DNA of 64,000 nt from NCBI GenBank assembly GCA_027922465.2, contig BQMF02000167.1, positions 372,001-436,000 on the forward strand, read 5' to 3'. The translations under genes and the position numbers were made by a program. The notes beneath the pieces were generated by a model that made no database searches, was not told the origin of the DNA, and was given only the letters and a program-made list of their open reading frames with translations. Numbering within the stretch: position 1 is the first letter of the stretch; each line of letters starts with the position of its first letter. Positions 48,301 to 60,114 of this stretch are shown here, piece after piece. Source of the stretch: Turritopsis dohrnii. Its lineage: Eukaryota > Cnidaria > Hydrozoa > Anthoathecata > Oceaniidae.

Positions 48301-49614
48301 ATGTCTGCTTTACATATTCGTTATTTAGTTTTATTACGAAGAAGATTTATATTGTATTATTATTTCTTCAAAAGAAGACAACGGTTGAGCAAACAATCCA
48401 GACCCGCAAAACGCCGATTTTGGGTGCGAAAACTTTATGAGGAGCGAGATTTTAAGGGAGAATTCGAATTGCTTGTTCGTGACTTGAAGCTATATGACCA
48501 TGAGGTGTTTTTCAAGTATTTTTGAATGACGCCAAAATCCTTCGAAAAATTGCTTGGGTTGATTGCACCACTCATAACAAAGGAAACAACAAGAATGCGA
48601 AAAGCAATTAGTCCAGAGCAAAGATTAGCTATGACTCTGAGATATCTAGCAACTGGTGACGCTCATACTACTATAGGTACAAATTACAGAGTAAGTCCTA
48701 CTACAGTGGGTAGAATTACACATGAAACATGTCAAGCAATTTGGACTAAATTGACTGATGAGGGATATATGAACGTTCCTTTAACGGCGTGTGCCTGGCG
48801 TAAAATAGCTTACGGTTTTGAAAAACGCTGGAATTTTCCTAACGCAATAGGGGCAATCGACGGAAAACATGTTGTTATGTTTGCACCTGCTGGTGATGCA
48901 TCAGGATATTTCAACTATAAGAAAACTCACAGCATTGTACTGATGGGGGTTTGTGATGCAAACTACCGTTTTACTATGGTTGATATTGGTGACAGTGGTC
49001 GTCAGAGTGATGGCAGTGTTTACGCCAATAGCCATCTCGGATACGCCATAGAAAATAACAGACTCAATATACCAGAAGATTTTAAAATCAGCAAATCAGA
49101 AAGAATTTTGCCTCACGTTTTTGCTGGCGACGATGCCTTTGGATTGAAAAGGCACATGATGAAGCCATACCCTTTTTCTAGTTTGTCGGAAGACAAACTA
49201 GTTTTCAACTATCGCTTAAGTAGGGCACGTAGGATAATCGAAAACACATTTGGTATTGCTGCTAGTCGTTTCCGTATCTTTCATAAACCAATAATAGCTC
49301 AAGTGCATAAAGTAATAGCAATAACAAAAGCTGTTGTAGCTTTACACAACTTTCTAATGGATAATACAGAAAAGAATGGGCAGAACCGCTATTGTCCTCA
49401 ATCTTACACAGACACCGATGGCCCTAATGGATTTCGACCTGGAGATTGGAGATTAGACACACAAAATGTCAATGGGCTGATGTCAATCAGAAATCTAGGT
49501 GCTTCAAATAACTATGGTGTAGAAGCCAAATGGGTGAGAGACCAGTTCAAAGAGTACTTTAATAATGAAGGAGCTGTTGATTGGCAATGGGGTACTGTCA
49601 GAAAAGTGAACTAG
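48301..49614 (+). pseudogene. Harbinger DDE transposase, one internal stop
   Basis: Read from the ATG at 48301, the frame gives 74 residues ending RDLKLYDHEVFFKYF, then TGA at 48523-48525, and continues in frame as MTPKSFEKLLG to 49614. In Harbinger proteins this spot is normally read through as ...YFRM..., so CGA to TGA at a CpG explains the stop. Beyond it, a helix-turn-helix-like region (TIGTNYRVSPTTVGRI) precedes the nuclease. The nuclease has GAIDGKHV (first Asp), VFAGDDAFGL (second Asp) and RRIIENTFG (Glu), all intact. The enzyme would cut and rejoin element ends with help from the MADF protein. An ATG directly follows the stop (48526), so a shortened 362-residue protein retaining the whole nuclease could be made by reinitiation. 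Confidence 0.9.
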
Positions 49615-49685
49615 ATAAAATATATAAATTTATCCAGAAAACTCTATATCAAAAAGTAACTGGTTAATTTTGATTTTAGCTAATC

Positions 49686-50874
49686 TTAACTGTCTGTTAT
49701 CAAAACTTTGCAAAACAGGAATTTTAAGCTCTGACAAAAAGATGTTGCTTCATCAATTTTTGTTTCTTTTTCCATTACTTTCATCATCTTATCATCCATT
49801 TCTTTAATGTTTTTAAAAAAGTTTTCATCATTACTTGGTTCGTTTGTGCATGATGCTTTTCGTTTGTTGCTTTGTGACTTTTTGCTTGGTGGGTTTTCAA
49901 TCGTGGTTGTTGGAATTGGAGATGCAATGCTAGACAACCCTGATGGACTTGATAGCATTGTTTCTGATAACGGTGTTGATGGCTGCAAGTCCATACTATG
50001 ATTGTTTATGTTTAAATCAATAGTTGTGTTAGAATCAATCCGGTTTTCCACTAAATTACTGTCTGTGCGTTTGTTTGAACTTTTCTCATGCAAAAACCTC
50101 ATTACCTCAAAATATTTGCATGTAGGAAGTGATGAAGCAGCCGCACCGGATCTGGTCATAGCATTCCTTTTACCAAGACATTTTTTAAGTGAATCTTTGA
50201 GGTTCTTTAATATCTTCTGCAGGAATGGCACTAAAAGAAAAAAAAAAATAGCTATCAGAGGTAACAATAATCTTTCATTTCTTAAACTGTATGACTGAGA
50301 AGACATTGCATTGGATTGCATTGGTGTTTACTTTCTCTTTGATGCTTTTGGTGGTCTTCTTGATCATAGTTTGTTTCCTCAACTTTTCATATTTTCTTCT
50401 GTTTTGAGCACTATACAGATCTATCTGTGCCGCAAGTCATATTTTAGCTCGTTTGTTTCTAGTCTTATAATTTATTAATACAGTGAGTGTTGTGTTTTTG
50501 ATATACTGTAATTACTTTATACTCACAGTCAAATAAATAGATCACTCTCAAAATACACAAAATACAATGTGACACCCACCATTTTTATTAAAGCATGCTG
50601 ATAATTCCTTCCAGGCATTATTCTTCACATTCCTGTTCTTGTATAAGGGATCACTAGTATCCCAAAGACATTTATATTCTCTCACAGCATTTAAGAAAGT
50701 TTCCTTGTCAAACTCTTCTTCATTCACGAGATTGTGCTCTTCTGATGGAACGTTAACAATACGTTGAGAGTTAACACACAGTGGATCATTAAGAAGCTGG
50801 AGAACTAAGTCACTGTAGTTCGTTGTTGTTGAGCAAGATGCAGGAGCAGACACAACGTGATCTTCGGACGCCAT
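49686..50874 (-). CDS. Harbinger MADF/Myb-like DNA-binding protein, two exons
   Basis: Exon 1 is 50874-50580 and exon 2 is 50230-49686, joined in phase 1 (AATG|GTGGGT donor, CTTTTAG acceptor) to give 840 nt, 279 residues. The join rebuilds one MADF domain: FLNAVREYKCLWDTSDPLY, then NAWKELSACFNKN joined to VPFLQKILKNLKDSLKKCL. The domain spans about residues 55-120. A Ser/Thr-rich spacer follows, then a basic patch (KKSQSNKRKA) likely to be a nuclear signal, and an acidic helix near the end (FFKNIKEMDDKMMKVMEKE) reminiscent of BESS motifs. In Harbinger elements this second protein binds the ends and carries the nuclease into the nucleus. No stop or frameshift is seen. Confidence 0.85.
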
Positions 50875-51107
50875 CTTGAAATCTTCTCTGAAAAATTCTG
50901 CAAACTGATTGGTTTAAAACTCGACGATCGCCGGTCGCTTGACGAAAAGTTGAAATCATTTCTACTTTTCGTCAAGCAAATTTTTTCGTCGCGACGATCT
51001 GTTATTTTCTTCTGCGCATGTGTCGTCACGAAAGTTTATGACGATCGTTGTAAAAATCGTCTAGTGGAGATTCGCCTTAATGCTTATATACCATTTAAAA
51101 AGTGTAA

Positions 51108-51424
51108 AGCCGGATCTCCACTAGACGATTTTTAAGACGATCGTCTTAAATTTTCGCGACGACACATGCGCAGAAGAGTAAAACTGATCGTCGCGGCGAA
51201 GATATTCTCTCGACGAAAAGTTGAAATGATTTTAACTATTCGTCATGCGAACGACGATCGTCAAATTCTAAACCAATGGCATTGCAGTAATTTCCAACTT
51301 TCCAACATAACCAGTTTCAAGATAGGTGACCATATGGAAGGACACAGTGGTCTCCACTTGACGATTTTTTCGTCGCGAAAAAAATCGCTTCGCGCGAACT
51401 TTTTCGTCTAGTGGAGATCCGGCT
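51108..51424. mobile_element. 317-bp MITE of the adjacent Harbinger family
   Basis: Terminal repeats begin AGCCGGATCTCCACTAGACG at both ends; TAA flanks them (51105-51107, 51425-51427). The left arm follows the autonomous element's end for about 65 bp with few changes (shared CTCCACTAGACGATTTTTA and CGACACATGCGCAG). It lies 30 bp from the autonomous copy. The right end contains an extra hairpin of TCGCG-rich sequence. Confidence 0.88.
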
Positions 51425-51427
51425 TAA

Positions 51428-52621
51428 ATAAGGCTTTACAAGTAATATCAGAAAGTATAGAGCTAAAACAGCCTATATAAAAAATAAAATGCTTGGCTGG
51501 CACAATTTCAGATTTCAAGCTGTGCTTCAAAATCCTTGTCGTTCCCTTCACTAAAACAACAGAAAAGTAATATGGAAAATGTCTAAGCAGTTGTTTCTAA
51601 ATAACACAGTATAATATAATGGATAAGGAGAAAGATACTGAAAACATTTTGTCTCCCACCTACAGTACCATGCTTTGAAACGGGAAAAAAAAGCAAAGCC
51701 AGTTAATAATTGTGTACCATCGTGTAGCAGTAACACGAAAAGTTGGAGGATGATGAAGATGATGATGAACAAATTCGGAAACTGACATTCGCCTATCTCG
51801 TGAAACTACTATGCCTCCTCGCTCGCTTACGCTCGCTGCGGGGGCAATAATGCAAATGATGAACTTGAAATATTTAAATAACCAAAAGCAGTACTTAAGA
51901 CACATGTACATTACATTCCAATCACCTCATATGCTTCTGATGCGTTATGTCTTTCACCCACCTCCAGATTTTCCTCTCCAAAATATCCTGGAAATTATTT
52001 TGGAAACATCTTTTTTGTAGTTAAAGAAGAATCGTGACTCAGTCCATACATATGCCGAATCAAACATAACATTTCCACGTTTGTAATGACGATCAATGAA
52101 ACCAGCTAAAACCAGTTTCAAAGATCATAAAACAGTTTGTGCCCATCCTCACAGGTACAAACTTTGACGAGAATTTGTATGAAATATCTACGAGGACTTA
52201 TATCACTGAGGAAGACGTAATTTTGCATAATTACATCATCATAACATAATTCTTCATCTGTTCTGCCCTCTTATTTTCAGGGAAAATGTAATCCCCTCCA
52301 CCCATAGATTGAAAAGATGCTTTGTGGAAGATGTTAGTGGGATAGCTATTCTTGGATCTTTTCTTTCTCCGTTCAATATATTATTATATATTATTATTAT
52401 ACTATCAATATTTACAATAAATAAAGAGAACTAAAAACTATTAAATATGAAATTGATTCCACATGACTCAATGGTGCTCGTCATGTGAGGTTCATGCACA
52501 TTTCACCAAGCACGATGTTTAAACCATACGGATATTCAATGAAATATTAATATCAATCTTTTCCTCAGCTGACCGCAGTCAAATGGAAAGAATTCCAAAT
52601 TCCACGTGACTGGAGTTTCAA
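51428..52621. other. No gene recognised
   Basis: AT-rich interval with short frames only. The lower end is the 3' flank of paralogue 2. Confidence 0.5.
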
Positions 52622-53098
52622 TCAAACCTCATTGGATTTTTTCGTGTGCAATTTGTGTATGTTTTCTAAGCTCCTCCATTTTTTAGTGCCCAGCTCCTTG
52701 CGCACGAGCTTTTTCGGTAACATCTCATCAGTGTTGTGGAGATGACCTATAGAGTTCCCTTCAGTTTTACTTCGATCACGACTGGTTGTGTTTTGAGATT
52801 CAACTTCAAATAAATGAAGCGGAGACGAATGTCCATCATGGAAGCTATCACATTCAGAATGAGTAGTTGGCGCCAGCAGACTCATGGCTTTTAATCCAAC
52901 TGACAAAAAAGCACGGTTGTTTACAGAACTGTCTCTATCTACAGAAACCTTTACGCCTTGATAACACAAGTTCATTTGGTTTCTTCTCTCTGTCTTAGGA
53001 GAATAAGTGTAAAGAGGTTTCGTTGCACCAGGGATAAAGTTAAGTGGCGTGGCCACGTTTACATCTCGTTGAACTTTCGGGGAATTTCGACGGTTCAT
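52622..53098 (-). CDS. Small basic protein, paralogue 2 of a tandem pair
   Basis: A 158-residue frame in one coding exon, starting 11 nt after a strong acceptor (GTTTTTTTCAG, 53110). It shares with the protein at 44323-44700 the blocks NFIPGATKP, SPKTERR, LCYQGVKVSVDRDSSVNNRAFLS, HSEC...HDG and LVRKELGTKKWRSLEN. It is longer at the N-terminus (MNRRNSPKVQRDVNVATPL) and has a longer variable linker before the last block. Both genes have the same orientation and the same 5' intron position. The conserved DR(D/E)SS and SPKT sites could be phosphorylated. No family recognised and no known domain seen. Confidence 0.68.
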   Translation of the reverse strand: MNRRNSPKVQRDVNVATPLNFIPGATKPLYTYSPKTERRNQMNLCYQGVKVSVDRDSSVNNRAFLSVGLKAMSLLAPTTHSECDSFHDGHSSPLHLFEVESQNTTSRDRSKTEGNSIGHLHNTDEMLPKKLVRKELGTKKWRSLENIHKLHTKKSNEV

Positions 53099-53109
53099 TG
53101 TTCAATGTA

Positions 53110-54664
53110 CTGAAAAAAACATCGAATAACATAAAATATAAATAGAAGTTCATAGAATGGGCGAATATTTTAAATAAATTTAAATTCAATAAAATGAATG
53201 AGTAAGCGATTATAGGAAAAGTTCTTTTTCTACTGCTACTCTCTGATTTTGTGCATATCTACACCTATATCTTACCTCTGCGTACTTTTTGAGTAGCAGT
53301 GGCGAAGGCAGCAATTCTGCAGAACAAATCATTGAGGAGAGTTAGCGAAGTCTTGCTTGAATAGACTGTTAGATCGTCCCAGTAAAAAGTTGCTTTGATT
53401 TAACAAGTTTAAACATCAAATTAAGCCGTCAGCAAATAAAATGGTTTGACACTTAGCTAATAATGATGTTTTTTCTCAACATTTTGAAAATACACAAAAT
53501 ATTTATATCCTGGCGTCTTAACAAGTTTGGCGGTTCGTGCAAATGAACATGCAACTTTGAAATTGAAAGCTGAAGAAAAATTGGAAAAGAAAATCCTGCT
53601 GTACTGACTTTAGAAATTCTCAATCTGTTCTATCAAAAGATTTGACCAATATGTCTCAATAATGCTGAATGCTGCTTCGTTTAAGTAACCTTAATATTTT
53701 GACTCTGTAACTAATGCAAGCCAAGGCACATGTAGTAAAAGTTATCTTTGAAACTACAGAGAGAAAATGACTTTCTCAACTCGAATTATCGTTGTGTAGT
53801 ACTCAAAAAAGATTTGAATAATGATAAAATGTCGGCGAAGATTTCGAATGATTATTTCAGAAAATACGTAATTAAAGATACGATCAAAAGTCATATTTTA
53901 TTTCACTTTTCGTTTCGTTCACTTTAGTTTCGTTTTGTTTAAAAAAATCTTACCTCCTTCTCGAATCGTTAACAAGATGTAACCTGTGAGTTGCCTGCTT
54001 CAACGAATTAATTATATATCTGTAATGTGTTTCATTATTTATGGTCTTATAAAAGAATAACAAAAAAATTGAATACCTGGTTTCTATTAAATCCTTAAAA
54101 GTAACTAAACATTAATTTATATAACAACAACGCTGAAAGAAACCGTCTATTTAGGCTTTCAAAGTTCATGCGGTGTTTACTTGTAGTTACTTGCTTTCTT
54201 ATCTTTTTCAGTATCTACGATGGAGGGTCAGAAGGGCATATTATGAAATTTACACCGATTAACTAAATCGAATCATACTATCATATGTCACTCCAACAAA
54301 ACACGTCAAAGAAAAATGACATCATTGCTAATTAAAAGGAACTTTTTTAGATGACGTTGATTTACTCAGAAAAGTAAATACACTTTATATGTTTGGCATT
54401 TTGGATCGTACATCGATGAATTTGAAATGTCTTTAGAATGTTCTTGTCACCCACGAATTTCGAGAATAAATAATTGAACACAGCAGGACAACAGAGAAGA
54501 TGAACTTTTATTTTCAAACATCATAAAATGAAAGCTGCAAACCACAACCATGCATGATGGGACTATTATGGAAAGGTGAGGCTGGACGAAACGACAGTCA
54601 TTTTTTAAAACATATCCATCATAACAAATTAAATTCTTTTAAAAAGACAAACTTTGTTTTCCTC
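53110..54664. other. No gene recognised
   Basis: Must contain a 5' exon and promoter for paralogue 2, but I cannot place them. Confidence 0.45.
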
Positions 54665-54733
54665 ACTTTTTGATCACATGACAAAATTTCAACCAATTGT
54701 AAGTCATTATTTAACATCATGTGATCACAAAGT
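54665..54733. repeat. 69-bp palindromic element, TGATCACATG ends
   Basis: ACTTTTTGATCACATG at 54665-54680 pairs with CATGTGATCACAAAGT at 54718-54733 at 15 of 16 positions. Inner CAATTGTAAGT and TTAACATCATGTGATCA are shared with the unit at 29105-29155. Confidence 0.6.
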
Positions 54734-55696
54734 GATGTACTTCCGGTTAACCGACAAAATCAACTTCGCAATAGACGTCCAGAACCAAATTTCTTGAAAT
54801 CCTGTGGTCACACTGAGGATTTTTTAAAATATTTTTATGCTTAAAAATTTGAGTTAAAGTGCGAACTAGAACGATTGACTTCACGATAAATTACAAGTAA
54901 GATTTTATAAGAAACTTAATAGCTAAGGGTCCTAGTTCCCCATAAGTTTCTTTTCAAGACTAAATTTTTGTTCTAAAAGTTTCTTAAGCTGTTTCGTAAT
55001 TTCAAAATGGAAAATGACGATTGAAAGATGTAGTCATTAAAGCTATATTTGATTGATATATTTGTTTCAAGTAATATACACCATTGAAATCACCTAGCTT
55101 AAAGTCGAAGTTCTTGTCGGTTATTCCACCCATCATCCTCTTAAAGACCTTCTTTAATTTGAGGTTATTGTTCTAGCACAGTTAACAGAAAGAAAGATTT
55201 TCTATTAACTATATTTCTAGGTTTCTTATAAAAAAACAAACAGAATTGGTGTAACCTCGGAAAGGGAAGAACCTAGATAGGGTTTCAAGTTTCTTATTGA
55301 TTCTTGCAAAGGAAACAAGTATAAATACTAAATGTTACTTCTCTTGGTTTTATGATACCATCTTTTCAAAATGGTTTCCTCTGATCAGTTTTTTCCTTAC
55401 ACACATCGGTTTCCTTTTTCTGTTTGATATTTACATCTTGTGTTTTTCATAAAGAACCTTTATACTAGACTCTGAGCCTGATGTTCCTTATTTTTTCCAA
55501 AAGTTTCAGTCTCATAATTCCTAAACGAGTTCCTTGTTTTTTTAACTGTTTTCTTTCCTCATGTAAACATGTACACTTTGTCATACGTACAAGTATCTTT
55601 AGTTTTTGTTTTGAGTAGTTTATATTTCTTTCTTATTTTAAAAAAGAGCATTTTTTTTGTTTTCTTAATTTCTTCTATTTCGGCTTGAGAAGTTCC
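54734..55696. other. No gene recognised
   Basis: Non-coding AT-rich DNA. Confidence 0.5.
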
Positions 55697-55699
55697 TAA

Positions 55700-56890
55700 G
55701 GGGCTGATCATATGGAGTTTTTTATCCCGGGGCAGGGCGGGATGAAAATCGTCCCGGGGAAGTTTTGCATTGCGATCATATGAACTTTTTGTCCCGTCTT
55801 GCGCCGGGATGAAAATCATACCGGGATATTTTTTATGTTATTGTTCATTATATAAATTTTTTTATTAATGCGCACGCGTGAAATATCATCCCGTCCCGGT
55901 AAGACGAGAAAATTGTGATCACATGGTGAAAATCACCCCAGGATAGTTTTTATGTTATTGGGAGATTGGTAAACTCGACGAGCCTGTTACACGAAAAAAA
56001 TCAATTACTTGTAAGAATTATTTTGAAACTGTTCTACTAAAACGGTACTTCAGAGATTTAAAGCCTTTTGTTGCATCAAAAGAAACATCATTACTTTGCA
56101 CGCTTATTTGAAGTGTTGATGTGAAGGTTCTAATGACTTTGTAGGGAAAAATTCACGAACAACTCTACTAAGGGGCTGATTACATGATCCCGGTTAGACG
56201 GGATGAAATTTCATCCCGTCTTGCCGAGATGAATTTCAACTCGGTGCTATATGCAAAATTTTCATCCGTTTAGGCGAGACGGGACAAAACTAACCCTTTG
56301 TGTTTTGAAGTTTTGACAAACTACGCATGCTCAAACCTCAAACTTGTCCCGGTTGACCGGGACGAAGCGATTACATGGGAAAATTTAATCCCGCCTAACC
56401 GAGATTCCGGCTCTTGATAGTCGAGATCTCGGATAGGCGGGATGAAAATTTTATCATGTAATCGCAATGGGAAATTTATGAAGATTTGACCAGGAAGCCA
56501 AGACCTCGGCAAGGCGGGATGAAATTTCATCCCGGCTAACCGGGATCATGTAATCAGTCCCTAAGTTGTATACAATTCTCTACAAATCTAAAAAAAATAG
56601 GTTCGTGTAAACGAAACATGATTTTTCCGAATCCCGCTAATTGTAATTACTGCGCACGCGTGAAATATTATCTCGTCCCGGCAAGACGGGATAACTGTGT
56701 TCAAACCACCTCGCTTGAGCGGGATCCCAGCAAAAATAAACGAGATCCCGCTTAACCGGGACAGGGTGATTTTTTTTGTTTTCCATATGATCAGAAAAAA
56801 AAATCTAGTGAGAATTGTATAAAATTTAGGATCTCGTCGAAACGTCCCGTCTCGCCCTGCCGGGATGAAAAGCTCCATATGATCACCCCC
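55700..56890. mobile_element. Harbinger-like MITE, outer
   Basis: GGGGCTGATCATATGGAG at 55700 has its near-complement CTCCATATGATCACCCCC ending at 56890. TAA flanks both ends (55697-55699, 56891-56893). Repeated CCCGG and CGGGAT motifs fill the subterminal parts. No coding frame. Without its nested insert it would be about 800 bp. Confidence 0.78.
56172..56561. mobile_element. Harbinger-like MITE nested in the outer one
   Basis: GGGGCTGATTACATGATCCC at 56172 and its near-complement GGGATCATGTAATCAGTCCC ending at 56561, with TAA on both sides (56169-56171, 56562-56564). It shares GGGGCTGAT ends and CCCGG-rich arms with its host element, so the two are related families. Confidence 0.78.
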
Positions 56891-56893
56891 TAA

Positions 56894-58305
56894 GCAGTTC
56901 CCTAAAAGCTTGTTTTCAGCCTTCAAGTTCCTCATGAAGGTGTTATAAAAAAAACAAGGTGTAGCGGTAAATTTTTACTGTAGATTTGTCAACCATAACA
57001 AACTTTCTTTGTAACGGAAACGCCATTTTCATTTTGTTGATTTTTCATGTTTTGAAAATTGTTATACAAGATCACAAGAACATTTTTGAAATATTTTTGT
57101 ACGCATCAACTGAAGTGCTACGAGTATCTATTTCTCACCAAATATATAAAAGCTTTTACATATCCCATATATACATATGTGAGGTTCACTCAAATTTTTA
57201 GTATTCTTATAAAAAAGTGTGTAGTTGGAACATTGAAAAGAGTGTAGTTGGAACATTGAATAGCATACAAGAGTCATATATATATATATATATATAGCCA
57301 TATACGAATGTCGTTGATAAATATGACTGTCGTTGATAAAGTTTCATTAAGGTCGTCTCTTGTTTATTTTGGTCGTCGGTGTGACAATACTTCATTTGGT
57401 TTTTTTCAAAATACGTGATATTTACAATAGTGATAATATCAACAATAAATGTTGAAAATACGTCGCAATGACTGTCTACGTCAAGTTTGAATAGAAGCGA
57501 AACAACATGCCGCTTGGCGTAACAGCAGATTCTGTTTGGTGGAGCCATACCTAAAGGGCGGAAGCCATTTTGGGTGGAATTTACGTACCACATTTCCTTG
57601 TACAGAAACCACGGTTCAATTGACTTATACCCAAAGGTGAATGTCATTCTCTCATTATTTGAGCATTTACACTCGCTTCTTTCATACATTATTTGAGCAT
57701 TCACACTCGCTTTTTCCATCGTGAGACCTGTCCTTGTACCTACTTTATCAGCTGTCAACGATGTCATCTGATGTTTCATATGATGCTAACCTGTATTAGC
57801 ATTTTCGCAAACCTTACTTCTTGCAATCGAAACGAGGCCAAATAAAGAGAACGTAGAAGCTGCAGTATAATCTCACGCACTAGCCGCACATATTAACACA
57901 ATTTTAGTTTCATTGTTGCTGTTTGTTTGCCTTTTTTTCAAAATTTAAGATTTTGAACACAGTCTAGTGATCATCATCAGTAAAATAGTTTCGTCGGTCC
58001 AGTTTTTTCACTTCACAGAAAAATTGACCGCCCTAAGTAACTTGCCAGTTGGGATGTTATAAAAACACATCTGACAAGATATCATATGGCAGGCTCTTTC
58101 TCATCCACGTCACGTGACCTTGTGTTCATTGGCTGTTGTTATTGACATTCTCATAAAATCCATACTTTCTTCACCTGCCCTTTTTTGCAGGTTGTGTGTG
58201 CGATATTGCGATGAGAATGGCGGAAGATTTGAGGTTGAGGTAGGTAGAAGTAGAATGTTTGTATGGTTGGGAAGGGAGATGTTGAACCCATTCCCACGTG
58301 ATTGC
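56894..58305. repeat. No gene; small tandem repeats
   Basis: GTGTAGTTGGAACATTGAA is repeated twice in tandem (57218-57261), followed by a TA microsatellite (57276-57296). The frames here lack splice or motif support. The upper end is the 3' flank of the coiled-coil gene. Confidence 0.5.
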
Positions 58306-59515
58306 TCACATGTTTAAGATGAAGTCAATGTCAACATCTAGGTCGTTACCAAGAGGATCGTTGTCAACGTCATCTGGGATGTCGGAAGGTTTGTTAAAAA
58401 TGTCGTCAGCAGTGATGATGTCTTCTTGATCGACGTTAAAAATATTTGATGGTATTTTGGGAAGGTTTCGCCGAATTATGCGTTCGTCTGGGTTGAGTGA
58501 TTGAGGTATGTCCAGGATGGATTGATTTGGGATTGTCCAAACATCATTGGGTAGACATCTGCAAAATCACCCATCGATACTGTGTTGTTATCATCAATGA
58601 TCTGATAATCAACGATATTGTTGAAGCTGACAGATCTTATCACACGTTCATCTTTCTTTTCAAATGTTTTGATAAGGGACACTAACGATGCTGGTGGTGG
58701 CTCCATGATCACTTCAATGGTGTTCGCAACTTCATCTTCATCAAAGTAAAAGAAATATCAGTTTCAGAAGCATCATCACTACCAGTGTTGTCATCACCAT
58801 CATCAATGGAGTCATCAACTTCAAAATCATCTTCGTAAGCATCCGATTGAACTTCTTTCTTTTCATCAAAGATTTCAACAGCTGGTGTTGTTGTTTCCTT
58901 TTCATCTTTGGCAACTTTTCCATCAGCGAGTTGATCGGTCAATATTTTGTTTCGTTGTTCTAACTTCTTGATCTGCATCTCATAATCACTTAAACAGATC
59001 TTGTGTTTTTCTTGCTGTTGGAACAACTGGTCTTGCAATTCATTCATTTTTTTCATTACAACTTCATTTTCACATTTCAGATCATTCTCCTGTTTGCGAT
59101 GTTTATCTGCAATTTGCACCATAAGATTGACTTTTTCGTAAAGAAATTTCACCATGTTTGATTTATCAATCAGTTGAGCATGTAAACGATCATTCTCTTC
59201 TTTCAAATCCACCAATCCTTCTGTTGATATTATATCTTTTTGTTCATCAGATTTCATACGTTGCATTTCTGCTTTCAAGGAGATAATCTCTTCATCTTTG
59301 CTTTTCACTTCACTGATCAACTGCTCGTTTTCATGTTTTAAGGATTTGATTGCAACATTACAATCAACAACTCTCTGATGACTGTTTACTTCAACTTGCA
59401 TGCAAGCATCTTTTGCAATTTGCATCACGACATCAATATTCTGGAAAACGTCTTTCAACGACACCTCTCCATTGTTTTGGCAGCTTTTAACAACTTCGCT
59501 GTATTTCAGTACCAT
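58306..59515 (-). pseudogene. Coiled-coil protein gene with two apparent frame breaks
   Basis: The ATG at 59515 follows a splice acceptor (GATTTTTCAG) by one base. The first frame (to 58709) has MVLKYSEVVKSCQNN, then a long heptad-rich coiled coil (about residues 55-190, e.g. LKHENEQLISEVKSKDEEII) and an acidic stretch (YEDDFEVDDSIDDGDD). Near 58755 (TCTTTTAC) coding moves to a second frame (YFDEDEVANTIEVIMEPPPA, then FEKKDERVIRSVSF). Near 58555 it moves to a third (LPNDVWTIPNQSILDIPQSL, DQEDIITADDIFN), ending DFILNM at 58306. The second change coincides with TTTTGCAG, so a short intron is possible; the first has no splice signal. About 400 residues in all. No family recognised. Either a young pseudogene, or a real gene with sequence errors. 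Confidence 0.55.
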
Positions 59516-59882
59516 ACTGAAAAATCTCAAATGGTAATTTTACCGGTGATTGCAAAGAAAAGCTTCTATAGTGACTTATATCTTTCCGAGAAGATTTGCG
59601 CTTCTATTCCGGACAAAAACTTGAGAACAAGTCAACGATTTCAAAGTTTCAAGGTAATTTGACGTCAAATATTCAAATAACGTCACATGACATGCCAATA
59701 GTAGTATCGGCAGCATTTTAAGGGCTTACCTTAACGGAAAAAATTTTCACAGAATTTAATTTTGCGATCACACATTCATTTTTCATTTATCTTTATTCTT
59801 ATCTTCGTTCATTCCGCTTTTGACCATCGATGAGTGCAGACGCATAAGAAAACTTTGACAACGCGCGCCGTAAACTGTTGAC
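59516..59882. other. Interval between divergent coding starts
   Basis: Holds the upstream exon space of the coiled-coil gene; no element or motif recognised. Confidence 0.4.
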
Positions 59883-60114
59883 ATGGCTTCTGATAAAGAA
59901 ATGAAGACAAGGGAAGATATTACGAATGGGAAATTCAATAAACTTGAACAGACATAAGAAAAAATAAAAGAAAGCAACAAAAAAAAATCATAATGAAGTA
60001 TTAGAAAATTACAAAAAAATCCAAGAAGACATAAACGACTTGGAAGATGTTACAATGCAAAACTTAATAAGTGAAAATAAAAATCTGCGTAATAAAATAA
60101 GAACTCTCGAAAAA

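Larger units (their letters stand above)
48130..51077. mobile_element. PIF/Harbinger transposon, complete, two genes
   Basis: The terminal inverted repeats 48130-48195 and 51012-51077 are identical over 66 bp (starting AGGCGAATCTCC, ending CATGCGCAG). The 3-bp duplication TAA flanks both ends (48127-48129, 51078-51080), the standard PIF/Harbinger target. Inside are the DDE transposase on the plus strand and the MADF DNA-binding partner on the minus strand, converging. Perfect ends suggest a recent insertion. One stop codon spoils the transposase. Confidence 0.93.
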
